From DASPHG01 sp963849605 (lineage in GTDB: Bacteria > Actinomycetota > Thermoleophilia > Solirubrobacterales > Thermoleophilaceae): a stretch of 64,000 nucleotides of DNA. Positions 1-9,985 of this stretch are shown one piece after another (the first letter of the stretch is position 1; each line of letters opens with the position of its first letter). The notes under the pieces are model-generated. The model was not told the DNA's origin, did no database searches, and saw only the letters and a list, made by a program, of their open reading frames with translations. A program made the position numbers and the translations under genes. The DNA lies in the NCBI GenBank assembly GCA_963849605.1, contig CAWKHX010000002.1, positions 496,001 to 560,000 of the forward strand, written 5' to 3'.

Positions 1-491
1 ACGCGCACCTCGGCGTCCTCGCGGCGGTCGAGTCCGTGCTCGCCGAGCTGCCCCACGATCACCGGGAAGAACGCCGGCGCCGTCGAGAGGTAGAAGACGC
101 GGTTGAACGTGATTCCGGCCTCGTCGTCGTACTCGACCGCGCACGTCTCGAGCCGCTCGTACACCGACGGGTCGTCGAAGGTGCCGCCCACGTAGCGGAT
201 CCGCGCGAGCAGCGAGTCGAGCACCTTCGGGTCCGCCTCACGGCGGGAGAACTTCGTGATCGAGTCGCGCGCCAGTTCGCGGTAGTCGTCGTCCGGCATC
301 TCGGAGCGCGAGACGCCGATCAGGTTGAACCGCTCGGGAAGTGCGCCCTCGTGCGCGAGGTTGTAGATGGCCGGCAGCAGCTTGCGCTTGGCGAGGTCGC
401 CGGTGCCGCCGAAGATGACGAGCGTCGTCGGGTGGACCGGCAGCCGCTCGAGACCTTCGACCAGGGGGTTCTCGGCGACCATGGTCGCCAT
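1..491 (-). CDS. zwf: Glucose-6-phosphate 1-dehydrogenase, N-terminal part (cut by window edge)
   Basis: Oxidises glucose-6-phosphate to 6-phosphogluconolactone with NAD(P)+, the entry step of the oxidative pentose phosphate pathway. Reading the minus strand from ATG at 491 gives a protein whose N-terminus carries the family dinucleotide-binding motif GGTGDLAKRKLLPA (about residues 28-41) followed by IYNLAHEG. About 163 codons are present; the substrate-binding and C-terminal parts lie beyond base 1. The start overlaps the gnd stop (TGATG); a second in-frame ATG lies 9 nt downstream at 482. It is the last visible gene of the pentose-phosphate operon. The conserved motif makes the assignment secure despite truncation. 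Confidence 0.93.
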   Translation of the reverse strand, partial: MATMVAENPLVEGLERLPVHPTTLVIFGGTGDLAKRKLLPAIYNLAHEGALPERFNLIGVSRSEMPDDDYRELARDSITKFSRREADPKVLDSLLARIRYVGGTFDDPSVYERLETCAVEYDDEAGITFNRVFYLSTAPAFFPVIVGQLGEHGLDRREDAEVR

Positions 492-1420
492 CAGGACTTC
501 GCCTTCTCCTTGACCGCGTGTCCGCCGAACTGCGCCCGGAGCGCAGCGTTGAGGCGGGCGGCGAACGCGCCCTGCCCACGGCTCGAGAAGCGCTCGTACA
601 GGGACGTCGTCAGCACGGGCGTCGGGATGCGCTTGTCGATCGCGTCCTCGACCGTCCAGCGGCCCTCGCCCGAGTCCTCGACGTAGGGCTCGAGGCCAGC
701 AAGGTCATTGCCCTCTTGCTCGAACGCGCGCGCGGCGAGCTCGCACAGCCACGAGCGCACGACCGAGCCCTGCATCCATAGGTGCGCGATCTTCGCGTTG
801 TCGAGCTCGTACTCGGACGCGTCAAACAGCGCGAAGCCCTCGGCGTACGCCTGCATCATCCCGTACTCGACGCCGTTGTGGACCATCTTCACGTAGTGGC
901 CTGCGCCGGTCGGGCCGAAGTGACCCCAGCCCGGGCCGTGCTCGTCATCCGACGGCGGGGCGAGCACGTCGAGGATCGGCGCCAGGCGCGCGACGGCCTC
1001 GTCGGGCCCGCCGACCATCATGCAGTAGCCGACCTGAAGGCCCCAGACGCCGCCGCTCGTACCGACGTCCACGTAATGGATGCCCTTCGGCTCGAGCGCT
1101 GCGGCCCGCTCCTTGTCGTCGGACCAGCGGCTGTTGCCGCCGTCGATGACCGTGTCGCCGGCGTCGAGCAGCTCGCCGAGCTTGTTAACCGTGTCGGTCG
1201 TCGGCTCACCCGCCGGCACCATGATCCAGACCGAGCGCGGCTTTTCGAGCTTCTCCACGAGCTCCTCGAGCGACGACGCTCCGGCGGCGCCGTGCGACTC
1301 GGCCTCGCGCACGGCGTCTTCGGAGAAGTCGAACGCCACGCATTCGTGGTCGGAGTCCCGGTGGATCCTGTGGACCATGTTGCCGCCCATGCGGCCGAGG
1401 CCTACGAAGCCGAGTTGCAT
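491..1420 (-). CDS. gnd: 6-phosphogluconate dehydrogenase, decarboxylating (short form)
   Basis: Converts 6-phosphogluconate to ribulose-5-phosphate, CO2 and NAD(P)H. The protein (309 aa) opens with the Rossmann motif GFVGLGRMGGNM, has the substrate-binding stretch GTSGGVWGLQVGYCMMVGG (near residues 121-139) and the catalytic-lysine region GAGHYVKMVHNGVEYGMMQ. At about 300 aa it belongs to the short YqeC/GndA-like class, which lacks the long C-terminal domain of the 470-residue enterobacterial enzyme; these short forms are often NAD-preferring, which is inference here. The ATG overlaps the tal-pgi stop by one base and the stop overlaps the zwf start, so all three are probably translated in a coupled way. 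Confidence 0.93.
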   Translation of the reverse strand: MQLGFVGLGRMGGNMVHRIHRDSDHECVAFDFSEDAVREAESHGAAGASSLEELVEKLEKPRSVWIMVPAGEPTTDTVNKLGELLDAGDTVIDGGNSRWSDDKERAAALEPKGIHYVDVGTSGGVWGLQVGYCMMVGGPDEAVARLAPILDVLAPPSDDEHGPGWGHFGPTGAGHYVKMVHNGVEYGMMQAYAEGFALFDASEYELDNAKIAHLWMQGSVVRSWLCELAARAFEQEGNDLAGLEPYVEDSGEGRWTVEDAIDKRIPTPVLTTSLYERFSSRGQGAFAARLNAALRAQFGGHAVKEKAKS

Positions 1421-4163
1421 CAGTCGATCAACCCCTTTATCCGTTCGGTCAGGTCTCGGACGCCCTGTACGGGATCGCCCTCCAGCCGCACGCGCTCGGC
1501 GAGCAGGCCGTGCGCGCGCAACGTCTGCAGGTCGCCGGTCGCCTGCGCGTTCTTGAGCGTCCCGAAGCTGTAGCCCGCCTCCGGTATCTCGATGTCGCGG
1601 TCGCCGTCGTGGACGATCTGGAGGAAGCGGCCGGTCGGGGGGCCGCCCTTGTGGAACTGCCCCGTGGAATGAAGGAAGCGCGGCCCGTATCCGAACGTGG
1701 TCGTACAGCGGGTCGCCGCGCGGATCGCGACGCGCAGCTCCGCGACGGCCGCGTCGAATGCGTCAGAGGGTTCGACATAGCCCATGATCGCGACGTAGTT
1801 GGGCGGCTCCGCATCGGCGAGCAGCTCGCGCAGGGCCTCGTCGGTGCCCTCCTCGATCTCGGGCAGCGCTCCCTCCGCGGCGAACTGCTCGAGCACCTTG
1901 GCCGTGTTGTCCTTGGCCTCCTGCACGTTCGGCTGGTCGAACGGGTTGATGCCGAGCACCCAGCCCGCGACGGCGGTTGCGAACTCCGCGAAGAAGAAGA
2001 TCCGTCCAAGGTCCTCGGGGCCTTCCGCGTCGAGCGTGAACAGCGGGTGGCCCGCGCGCGCGAGCTCGCTCAGCTGCGAGTCGTGCGCACCCTCGCCGCC
2101 GACGCGGAGGTGCACGAACACGCGGTCATCGCCATAGACGTCCGGGCTGCCGACGGGCTCGTCGGCGACCGGCAGGATGCCCTTTCGCTCCTTGCCGGTC
2201 GACTCCGCGATCAGCTGCTCCACCCACAGCCCGAAGCTCGCAAGCGGCTCCTCGACTACGAAGGTGAGCTTGTCGCGGCGGTTGTTCGCGAGCTCGCCCA
2301 TCGCGAGCCCGAGCCATAGGCCGGAGTTGCTCGCGGACTGGTCGTCGTGGCGGCAGACCTGTTCGGCGATCTGCGCGCGTTCCAGCACCGCCGCGACGTC
2401 GACGCCCATCAGCGCGGCGGGCACGAGGCCGAAGTACGAGAGGACCGAGTAGCGCCCGCCGATGTCGGGATCGTTTTTGAAGACCCGCCGGAAGCCGCGC
2501 TGCTCGGCGAGCTGTTGGAGCGGGCTGTCGGGATCGGTGATGGCGACGAACTGATCGCCCTTTCGCCCGACCCGCTCGAAGAAGTAGCGGAAGTGGGAGA
2601 GCGTCTCGATCGTCCCGCCGGACTTCGAGGAGACGAGGAAGAGTGTCTTCGAGAGGTCGAGCGAGCTCTCGAGCGTGTGCAGCGCGCCCGGGTCGGTCGA
2701 GTCGAGCACATGCAGCCTGAGGCCGCGCTGGAGTGGGCCGAACGACTGGCGAATGACCTCGGGGCCGAGCGAGGAGCCGCCCATGCCGAGGAGGGCGCAG
2801 TCGGTCAGGCCGTCCCGCTTCACCTCGTCCACGAACGCGGCCAGGTCGCCGCACTGCTCGAGCATCGTGTCGGAGATCGTCAGCCACCCGAGCCGGTTCC
2901 CGACCTCGGGCGCGCCGGCCTCGCCCCAGAGCGTGTCGTCCTTGCGCCACATGCGGCGCGCCACGTCCTGCTCGGCCGCCTGCCTGACCCGGTCGGCGAT
3001 TGCGGGCTCGAGCTCGTCCGGGATGTTCGAGTCAAACGTGGACGGACGGCCCGTGACAGCCGCCTCGCGTGCGCTCTCGACACCCGCGATCAGCTTCTCC
3101 ATCGCATCGACGAAGAGCTCGACGCCCTCCTCGAGCAGCTCTTCGACGACCTGCTCCATGTCGATGCCTGCGTCTGCCAGCCGTTTCATCGCGGCCTCGG
3201 CCTCGGCCTCGTCGACGTCGGCGGTCGCGCCGGTGATCTCGGCCTTCTCGCCAGCGGCGAGCAGAGTCGGCATCGGCATCGTGTTGACCGTCTCGGGGGC
3301 GACCAGGCCGTCCACATACATCGTCTCCGAATACCGCGGGCTCTTGACGCCCGTCGATGCCCAGAGCGGACGCTGCACGGGTGCACCCGCAGCGGCCAGT
3401 TCGGCGAACCGGTCGCCGTGGAAGATCTGCTTGAAGCGAACGTACGCCGCGCGCGCGTTCCACAGGCCCGCGCTCCCGAGCAGGTCCGTGTTCCCGCGCT
3501 CCTCGAGGAGCTTGTCCACCTTGCTGTCGACCCGGGAGACGAAGAAGCTGGCAACGGAGTGGACGTGCGTGATGTCCTCGCCCGCGTCGCGCCTCCGCTC
3601 GAGCCCGCGGATGAAGGCCTCGGCCACGTTCGCGTACGACTCGACCGAGAAGAGCAGCGTCACGTTCACGTTGATGCCCTCTGAGATGGACTGCTCGATC
3701 GCCGGGAGGCCCGCCGTCGTGCCCGGGATCTTGATCATCACGTTGGGGCGGTCGACGCGTTGCCAATACTCGCGCGCCTGCTCGAGCGTCGCCTCGGTGT
3801 CGTGCGCCGCCTCGGGCCCGACCTCGAGCGAGACGTAGCCGTCGTAGCCCGAGAGCTCGTCGTAGACGGGCCGCAGCACGTCAGCGGCCAGCTGGACGTC
3901 CTTCACCGCGATGGCGTCGTAGATCTCCTTCGCGTCGCGGCCCTGCTCGGCGAGCTCGCGCAGCTCGTCGTCGTAGTCGTCGGACCCGAGGATCGCCTTC
4001 TGGAAGATCGCCGGGTTCGACGTGACGCCGCGCAGCGACATCTCGTCGATCAGCCGCTGCAGCTCGCCGCCCTCGATCAGGCTCCGGCGGATCTGGTCGA
4101 GCCACGCGCTCGTTCCCGCGGCTGTGAGCGCCGCGAGCCGCTCGTTCGCACCAACCGTGACAC

Positions 4164-4167
<4 letters not shown>
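1420..4167 (-). CDS. tal-pgi: Bifunctional transaldolase / glucose-6-phosphate isomerase fusion
   Basis: A 915-residue fusion. Residues 1-~370 are a transaldolase (RGVTSNPAIFQKAI near 46-59; Schiff-base lysine K146 in VMIKIPGTTAG; STGVKSP near 271-277). Residues ~375-915 are a phosphoglucose isomerase-like SIS-fold domain (LGMGGSSLGPEVIR near 460-473, then VSSKSGGTIETLS). Such Tal-Pgi fusions are known in several bacterial groups. One chain would link sedoheptulose-7-P/erythrose-4-P exchange to fructose-6-P/glucose-6-P interconversion, cycling carbon back to the adjacent Zwf/Gnd. I chose ATG 4167 because the transaldolase N-terminus begins there and it overlaps the tkt stop (ATGA); the open frame continues 147 nt upstream only as low-quality read-through. 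Confidence 0.94.
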
Positions 4168-6176
<2,009 letters not shown>

Positions 6177-6197
6177 TACGTCCTCCCCCTTATCCGT

Positions 6198-7094
6198 TCA
6201 AGTCGTCGCAGTATCCCCGGCGTGCGCGTGCTCCTGCAAGGCCAAGAGGCCTGCGCCGATCACGCCCGCCGCGTTGCCCGCCTTGGCGACCTGCACCGTG
6301 GCGCGCTCCCACAGGGCGGGAAGCGCACGCGAGCCCGCTTCGGCGACGGCGGTTTCGAGGAAGAGGTCTGCCGCAGCCGACAGGCCGCCGCCGATGACGA
6401 CGACCTCCGGCTGGAACGCGTTGACCATGTTCGAGATGCCGATACCCAGGTACCGGCCCAGCCGATCAAGGTGCGCCTGGGCGTCCGCATCGCCGCCGCG
6501 CGCCGCCTCCACGACCTCGCGCCCCTTCCGCCCCGCCGCGCGCTCGAGCGCGGTCCCGGAGCAGAGCGCCTCGAGGCAGCCGCGGTTCGGGCAGGCGCCC
6601 GGGCACTCGGGCCCATCGGCCTCGACCACGACATGGCCGAGCTCGCCGCCCAGCCCGTCCGCCCCCCGGAAGATCCGGCCGCCGGTCACGATGCCGCCGC
6701 CGACGCCCGTGCCCAGCGTGAGCATCACGAGCTCGGTCGCTCCGATCGCGTGCGCCTCGGCGAGCGCGGCGCAGCTGGCGTCGTTGTCGACGTAGACCGG
6801 AACGCCGAAGCGGCGCCCGAGCTCCTCGCGCAGCGGAACGCCCGCGAGCGGGATGTTGACGCTCGCCACCACGGTGCCTGTCGCGAACTCGACCTGCGAC
6901 GGCACGCCGATCCCGATCGCGTCAGGCTCGCCCGCCACGGCCGCGACCTCGCGGACCGCCGCCTCGATCCCGTCGAGCAGGGACGCTGTGGAATCGAGAG
7001 CCGTCGGATGCTCGACGGTGTGCCGTGGCTGGCCGTCTTCCACGGCCGCGACGGCGACCTTCGTCCCTCCGACGTCGACGCCGAGGATGGCCAC
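6198..7094 (-). CDS. glk: ROK-family glucokinase
   Basis: Predicted to phosphorylate glucose with ATP, feeding the operon behind it. The 298-residue protein starts with the phosphate-binding loop ILGVDVGGTK, carries VYVDNDASCAALAEAH with the catalytic aspartate, the phosphate-2 motif LTLGTGVGGGIV, and the ROK zinc/signature segment ECPGACPNRGCLEALCSG. I chose GTG at 7094 because the family N-terminus begins there and GGAGG lies 12 nt upstream (7107-7111); the open frame runs further to 7181 but overlaps the divergent promoter region. Substrate (glucose versus another sugar) is inferred from context with tkt, tal-pgi, gnd and zwf. Confidence 0.9.
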   Translation of the reverse strand: MAILGVDVGGTKVAVAAVEDGQPRHTVEHPTALDSTASLLDGIEAAVREVAAVAGEPDAIGIGVPSQVEFATGTVVASVNIPLAGVPLREELGRRFGVPVYVDNDASCAALAEAHAIGATELVMLTLGTGVGGGIVTGGRIFRGADGLGGELGHVVVEADGPECPGACPNRGCLEALCSGTALERAAGRKGREVVEAARGGDADAQAHLDRLGRYLGIGISNMVNAFQPEVVVIGGGLSAAADLFLETAVAEAGSRALPALWERATVQVAKAGNAAGVIGAGLLALQEHAHAGDTATT

Positions 7095-7110
7095 ACCGTG
7101 GTTATACCTC

Positions 7111-7155
7111 CGCGGACATCCTGTCCGCGTCGAAACAGACAGGACATCCATGTCC
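7111..7155. promoter_or_regulatory. Two dyads with a shared GGACA/TGTCC core between divergent genes
   Basis: Two inverted repeats lie in the 86-nt gap between the glucokinase GTG and the divergent small ORF. Dyad 1 is CGCGGACA-TCC-TGTCCGCG (7111-7129). Dyad 2 is GGACAT-CC-ATGTCC (7142-7155). Their centres are about 28 nt apart. The shared half-site and the position suggest an operator for the pentose-phosphate operon, perhaps also for the plus-strand genes. Dyad 1 touches the glucokinase Shine-Dalgarno sequence. No regulator is identified; hairpin formation in RNA is an alternative. Confidence 0.5.
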
Positions 7156-7180
7156 CGGTTAGTGATACAACGGAGCGCCA

Positions 7181-7288
7181 ATGGACCGCCGCCTCGCGCA
7201 GAAGAACATCCGGACGGCGCTGATCGCCGGCGCGATCTCGCTGATCGTGTTCGCGCTCTCCTTCGTCGCCGGGCTGATCTACACCTGA
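7181..7288 (+). CDS. Very small single-span membrane protein (35 aa)
   Basis: ATG at 7181 opens a 35-residue ORF with a short basic N-terminus (MDRRLAQKNIRT) and one hydrophobic segment of about 20 residues rich in A, I, L, F and V, ending LIYT. Its stop TGA shares a base with the ATG of the next gene (TGATG at 7286-7290), so the two are probably coupled. The basic-inside/hydrophobic pattern suggests a single membrane span. Because the next gene looks like a small cytochrome oxidase subunit, a role as an oxidase accessory peptide is possible, but I do not recognise a named family. Confidence 0.6.
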   Translation: MDRRLAQKNIRTALIAGAISLIVFALSFVAGLIYT

Positions 7289-7527
7289 TGGCGGAGCCGC
7301 TTCCGCCTTCGTCCGGCGATCCCGTACCGCCGCCGGGCGAGCAGGTCCACCTCCCGGGCCCGAGCTACCTGCCGGCGTGGACGGCGTTCGGGATCACGAT
7401 CGCGCTGGTAGGAGTGATCCTCAGCTGGGTGATCGTCGCCATCGGCGCCGTGATCACGATCGTCGTCGTCGCGCGCTGGATCAGCGAGGCGCGCGAGGAC
7501 ATCTCGCAGCTTCCGCTCGAGCACTGA
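7288..7527 (+). CDS. Small membrane protein resembling actinobacterial cytochrome c oxidase subunit IV
   Basis: A 79-residue protein with a proline-rich N-terminal tail (MAEPLPPSSGDPVPPPGE), the stretch HLPGPSYLPAWTAFGIT, two closely spaced hydrophobic segments (roughly residues 32-62) and a C-terminal WISEAREDISQLPLEH. The HLPGPS motif followed by two TM helices is how small subunit-IV-like (CtaF-type) proteins of actinobacterial aa3 oxidases look. It is not next to the main oxidase operon (1.4 kb away with a CBS gene between), so the role is inferred from resemblance only. Start overlaps the preceding 35-aa ORF. Confidence 0.65.
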   Translation: MAEPLPPSSGDPVPPPGEQVHLPGPSYLPAWTAFGITIALVGVILSWVIVAIGAVITIVVVARWISEAREDISQLPLEH

Positions 7528-7560
7528 TTCGCGCCCGCCTCACCCGGGTACGAAAGACCC

Positions 7561-7881
7561 ATGGGCGCTGCGCACGAGACGCTCGAGGGCCAGCTCGTCC
7601 ACGATCTGGAAGGGCTGTCCGGCCGCTTCGGTGACGACGGCTTCTGCGCCGAGGTCTACCGCGCGCTGACCAACAGCACCATGTCGAAGGACGACGAGCC
7701 GCACGCCTACCTGGTGCTGAGCTGGAACCGAGCGGCCGACTGCGTGAACGAGCTCCGTGCGCGCGAGCACCAGGAACCGCTGCCGCTCGCCGGCTCGGGC
7801 GGCGAGGGCATCGTCTCGGGGGCCGTGCTCGACGAGCTGACAGCGCACGGCTGGCACACGCGCCCGCTCGGGCACGCCTGA
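7561..7881 (+). CDS. Conserved-looking small soluble protein, function unknown
   Basis: A 106-residue, fairly acidic protein starting MGAAHETLEGQLVHDLEGL, with no signal peptide or membrane segment. The middle region reads DDEPHAYLVLSWNRAADCVNELR and the C-terminus ends THGWHTRPLGHA. I do not recognise a family. Codon usage (GC third positions) is like the neighbours, so it looks like a real gene. It follows the small membrane ORF by 33 nt and ends inside a hairpin against the convergent CBS gene. Confidence 0.65.
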   Translation: MGAAHETLEGQLVHDLEGLSGRFGDDGFCAEVYRALTNSTMSKDDEPHAYLVLSWNRAADCVNELRAREHQEPLPLAGSGGEGIVSGAVLDELTAHGWHTRPLGHA

Positions 7882-7891
7882 CCGCTCAGGC
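7876..7891. terminator. Hairpin at the stop codon of the 106-aa gene
   Basis: GCCTGA-CCGC-TCAGGC forms a 6-bp stem with a 4-nt loop and contains the TGA stop of the plus-strand gene. It sits between convergent genes, next to the larger repeat hairpin at 7907-7927. No T-run follows, so a structure that slows polymerase or protects 3' ends is as likely as intrinsic termination. Confidence 0.4.
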
Positions 7892-7901
7892 AGCTTTGCG
7901 A

Positions 7902-8330
7902 TCAGGCCGCGGGCTGGAAGCCCGCGGAGCTACCCGTGTCGACGTCGCAGGACGCGCCGTCGTCGGTCCAGCAGCGCACGATGTCGCGCATCGAGAGGAC
8001 GCCGACCGTCTCGCCCCCGTCGACAACGACCAGGTGGCGGAAGCCGCCGCGCACCATGGCCTCGGCCGCACGCTCGAGCGACCAGTCGGGGGCGGCGAAG
8101 GTGAGTGTCGCGGAGAGGTGGTCGCCGACCTTCTCCGTGTCGGGATCCTGGCCCGTGCCGAGCGACTCGAGGAGGTCGCGCTCGGTGAGGATGCCGGGCC
8201 CGGGCTGTTCGGGGTCGATCACGATCGCCGCGCCGACCTTCCGTTGGGACATGAGCCGTGCGGCCTCGCGAAGCGTATGGCCGGGTCCGACTGTCAGGAC
8301 CGTCGCGCTCATTCCGTCCCGAACCTGCAT
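7902..8330 (-). CDS. Two-CBS-domain protein
   Basis: A stand-alone CBS pair (142 aa), a class of proteins that bind adenosyl ligands (AMP, ATP, SAM, NAD) and sense energy state. CBS1 spans about residues 8-60 (MSATVLTVGPGHTLREAARL, VGAAIVIDPEQPGPGILTERDLL); CBS2 about 72-125 (HLSATLTFAAPDWSLERAAEAM, HLVVVDGGETVGVLSMRDIV). ATG 8330 is chosen because AGGAGG precedes it by four bases and the domain begins there; an open frame reaches 8507 but has no coding character. The last nine codons (SSAGFQPAA) are encoded by a repeat hairpin (7907-7927), so the tail was probably added by repeat insertion. Confidence 0.88.
   Translation of the reverse strand: MQVRDGMSATVLTVGPGHTLREAARLMSQRKVGAAIVIDPEQPGPGILTERDLLESLGTGQDPDTEKVGDHLSATLTFAAPDWSLERAAEAMVRGGFRHLVVVDGGETVGVLSMRDIVRCWTDDGASCDVDTGSSAGFQPAA
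7907..7927. repeat. REP-like palindromic repeat, copy 1
   Basis: CCGCGGGCT-GGA-AGCCCGCGG is a perfect 9-bp inverted repeat with a 3-nt loop, followed by AGCTA. The block CCCGCGGAGCTA (7921-7932) recurs exactly at 27869-27880, where it also closes a hairpin, so the two are copies of one family. Read on the minus strand the element encodes SSAGFQPAA at the end of the CBS protein. It sits between convergent genes, a typical place for such repeats. Confidence 0.7.
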
Positions 8331-8469
8331 CAATCCTCCTCGCCCGTGGTAGTGCCGATTGCCGCAATCGTACCCTCGTGACCACTTGTGCGCCATCTGG
8401 TAAAAAGATGACTCACGCGTCACCTTTCTTCCGAATGGGCTCGGACGCGTCCAACGCCTAGGAGGGCTC

Positions 8470-8859
8470 GTGCACACGACAGAGGACACGGTGAGGCAGG
8501 CGACCAAACAGCGGCGGAGGGCGGTCTTCGAGGAGGCCGTTCAGGTGATCGAGCGCGAGTACGCCACCGATCTCGACCTCGACGCCCTCGCACGTGAGAT
8601 CGCTACGTCGCGCCGCCAGCTCCAGCGGGTGTTCGCGGAGGTCGGCGGGACGAGCTTCCGCGAGTACCTGGCGAAGGTCCGGATGCGCCACGCGGCGCGG
8701 CTCTTGCGCGAGGGCGCCATCCCGGTCCGCGAGGTCGCGCAGAGCGTGGGCTATCGCCAGCCCGCCCAGTTCGCCAAGGCCTTCCGCCGCCACCACGGCA
8801 CCCCGCCCTCGAGCCTCAGGGGCCGGGCGACAACCACGAACGGACACGGCGGCGAGTAA
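8470..8859 (+). CDS. AraC-type helix-turn-helix regulator without a sensor domain
   Basis: A 129-residue protein that is almost only the AraC DNA-binding unit, with two HTH motifs: LDLDALAREIATSRRQLQRVF (about 33-55) and IPVREVAQSVGYRQPAQFAKAFRRHHGTPPSSLR (about 81-115). There is no N-terminal ligand domain, so it may respond to protein level or a partner. GTG at 8470 follows GGAGG (8461-8465) with 5-nt spacing, which decides the start. It is divergent from the CBS gene and lies 52 nt upstream of ctaC on the same strand, so control of the oxidase operon is plausible but unproven. Confidence 0.85.
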   Translation: MHTTEDTVRQATKQRRRAVFEEAVQVIEREYATDLDLDALAREIATSRRQLQRVFAEVGGTSFREYLAKVRMRHAARLLREGAIPVREVAQSVGYRQPAQFAKAFRRHHGTPPSSLRGRATTTNGHGGE

Positions 8860-8911
8860 CCCGTAGCGAGGCGCCCTTCCCAGGGGGCCTTGGAATAGAC
8901 TCGCGCGTCGT

Positions 8912-9985
8912 TTGAGCACGCCCGAGGAACAGCGGCCCGCGCACCAGAAGCACCCGCTCGCGCGGATGCTTTTGATCGGCGTGATCGCGTCCGTGGTCGG
9001 CGTGCTCATCTGCCTCCAGATCGACTGGTTCCCGACCGAGGGATCGACTCAGTCGGAGAAGATCGACACGCTGTACGACGTCCTCCTGATCGTCTCGGTG
9101 CCGGTCTTCGTGCTGGTGATGACGATCGCGATCTACTCCGTCTTCGCGTTCCGCGCGAAACCGGGAGACCGCGGCGACGGCGCGCACATCCACGGCAACA
9201 CGAAGCTCGAGGTCGTGTGGGTGACGATCCCGTTCCTGATCGTCTCGGCGCTCGCGATCTACGGCTGGATCGTGCTCGACGACATCGAGGCGAAGAAAGC
9301 GAACGAGCTAGTGGTGAATGTCACCGGCGAGCAGTTCACGTGGTCGTTCGAGTATCCCGACGAGAAGGTGCAATCGAACGAGCTCGTGCTGCCGGTCGAC
9401 CGGCCGGTCCACTTCGAGATCCACGCGAAGGACGTGCTGCACTCGTTCTGGGTCCCGGCCTTCCGCATGAAGCAGGACGCCGTGCCCGGGATCACGACGG
9501 AAACTCGCGTCACGCCCAACAGGGAGGGCACGTATGAGGTGGTGTGCGCCGAGCTGTGCGGCATCGGCCACGCCACGATGCGCCAGCAGGTGCGTGTCAT
9601 TCCGACGGCCGAGTTCGACGACTGGGTGAAGGACCGAGCCGAGGGCGGCGCCGCGCCGGCGGAGGGCGAGAGCCCGACGGCGGCGGGCCGCGAGATCTTC
9701 ACCTCGGCGGGATGCAACGCCTGCCACACGCTCGCCGACGCCAACGCCACCGGGGAGGTGGGTCCGGACCTCGACAACCTCGCCGCCGTGGCGAGCAAGC
9801 GCGAGAAGGGGACGAGCGCCGAGGACTACGTCCACGAGTCGATCGTCGACCCGCAGGCGTACGTGGTGAAGGACTTCCCCGGGGATACCATGCCGAAGAA
9901 CTTCGCCGACCAGCTGACCCCTGAGGAGATCGACACGCTCGTGCAGTATCTGCTCGGCCTGAGCAAGACGGAGAAGGGCAAGTAA
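8912..9985 (+). CDS. ctaC: Cytochrome c oxidase subunit II with fused C-terminal cytochrome c
   Basis: Electron-entry subunit of an aa3-type heme-copper oxidase in the cytoplasmic membrane (357 aa). There are three hydrophobic segments near residues 17-36, 54-80 and 100-122, a cupredoxin domain with the CuA ligands H177, C212, E214, C216, H220 and M223 (CAELCGIGHATM), and a C-terminal cytochrome c domain with CNACH at 268-272 and a TMP methionine near 320. Fusion to cytochrome c (caa3-like) is common in Actinobacteria and removes the need for a separate soluble donor. The TTG start has no visible Shine-Dalgarno; TAGACT at 8896-8901 could be a -10 box, making the message nearly leaderless. The stop overlaps the ctaD ATG (TAATG). 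Confidence 0.95.
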   Translation: MSTPEEQRPAHQKHPLARMLLIGVIASVVGVLICLQIDWFPTEGSTQSEKIDTLYDVLLIVSVPVFVLVMTIAIYSVFAFRAKPGDRGDGAHIHGNTKLEVVWVTIPFLIVSALAIYGWIVLDDIEAKKANELVVNVTGEQFTWSFEYPDEKVQSNELVLPVDRPVHFEIHAKDVLHSFWVPAFRMKQDAVPGITTETRVTPNREGTYEVVCAELCGIGHATMRQQVRVIPTAEFDDWVKDRAEGGAAPAEGESPTAAGREIFTSAGCNACHTLADANATGEVGPDLDNLAAVASKREKGTSAEDYVHESIVDPQAYVVKDFPGDTMPKNFADQLTPEEIDTLVQYLLGLSKTEKGK

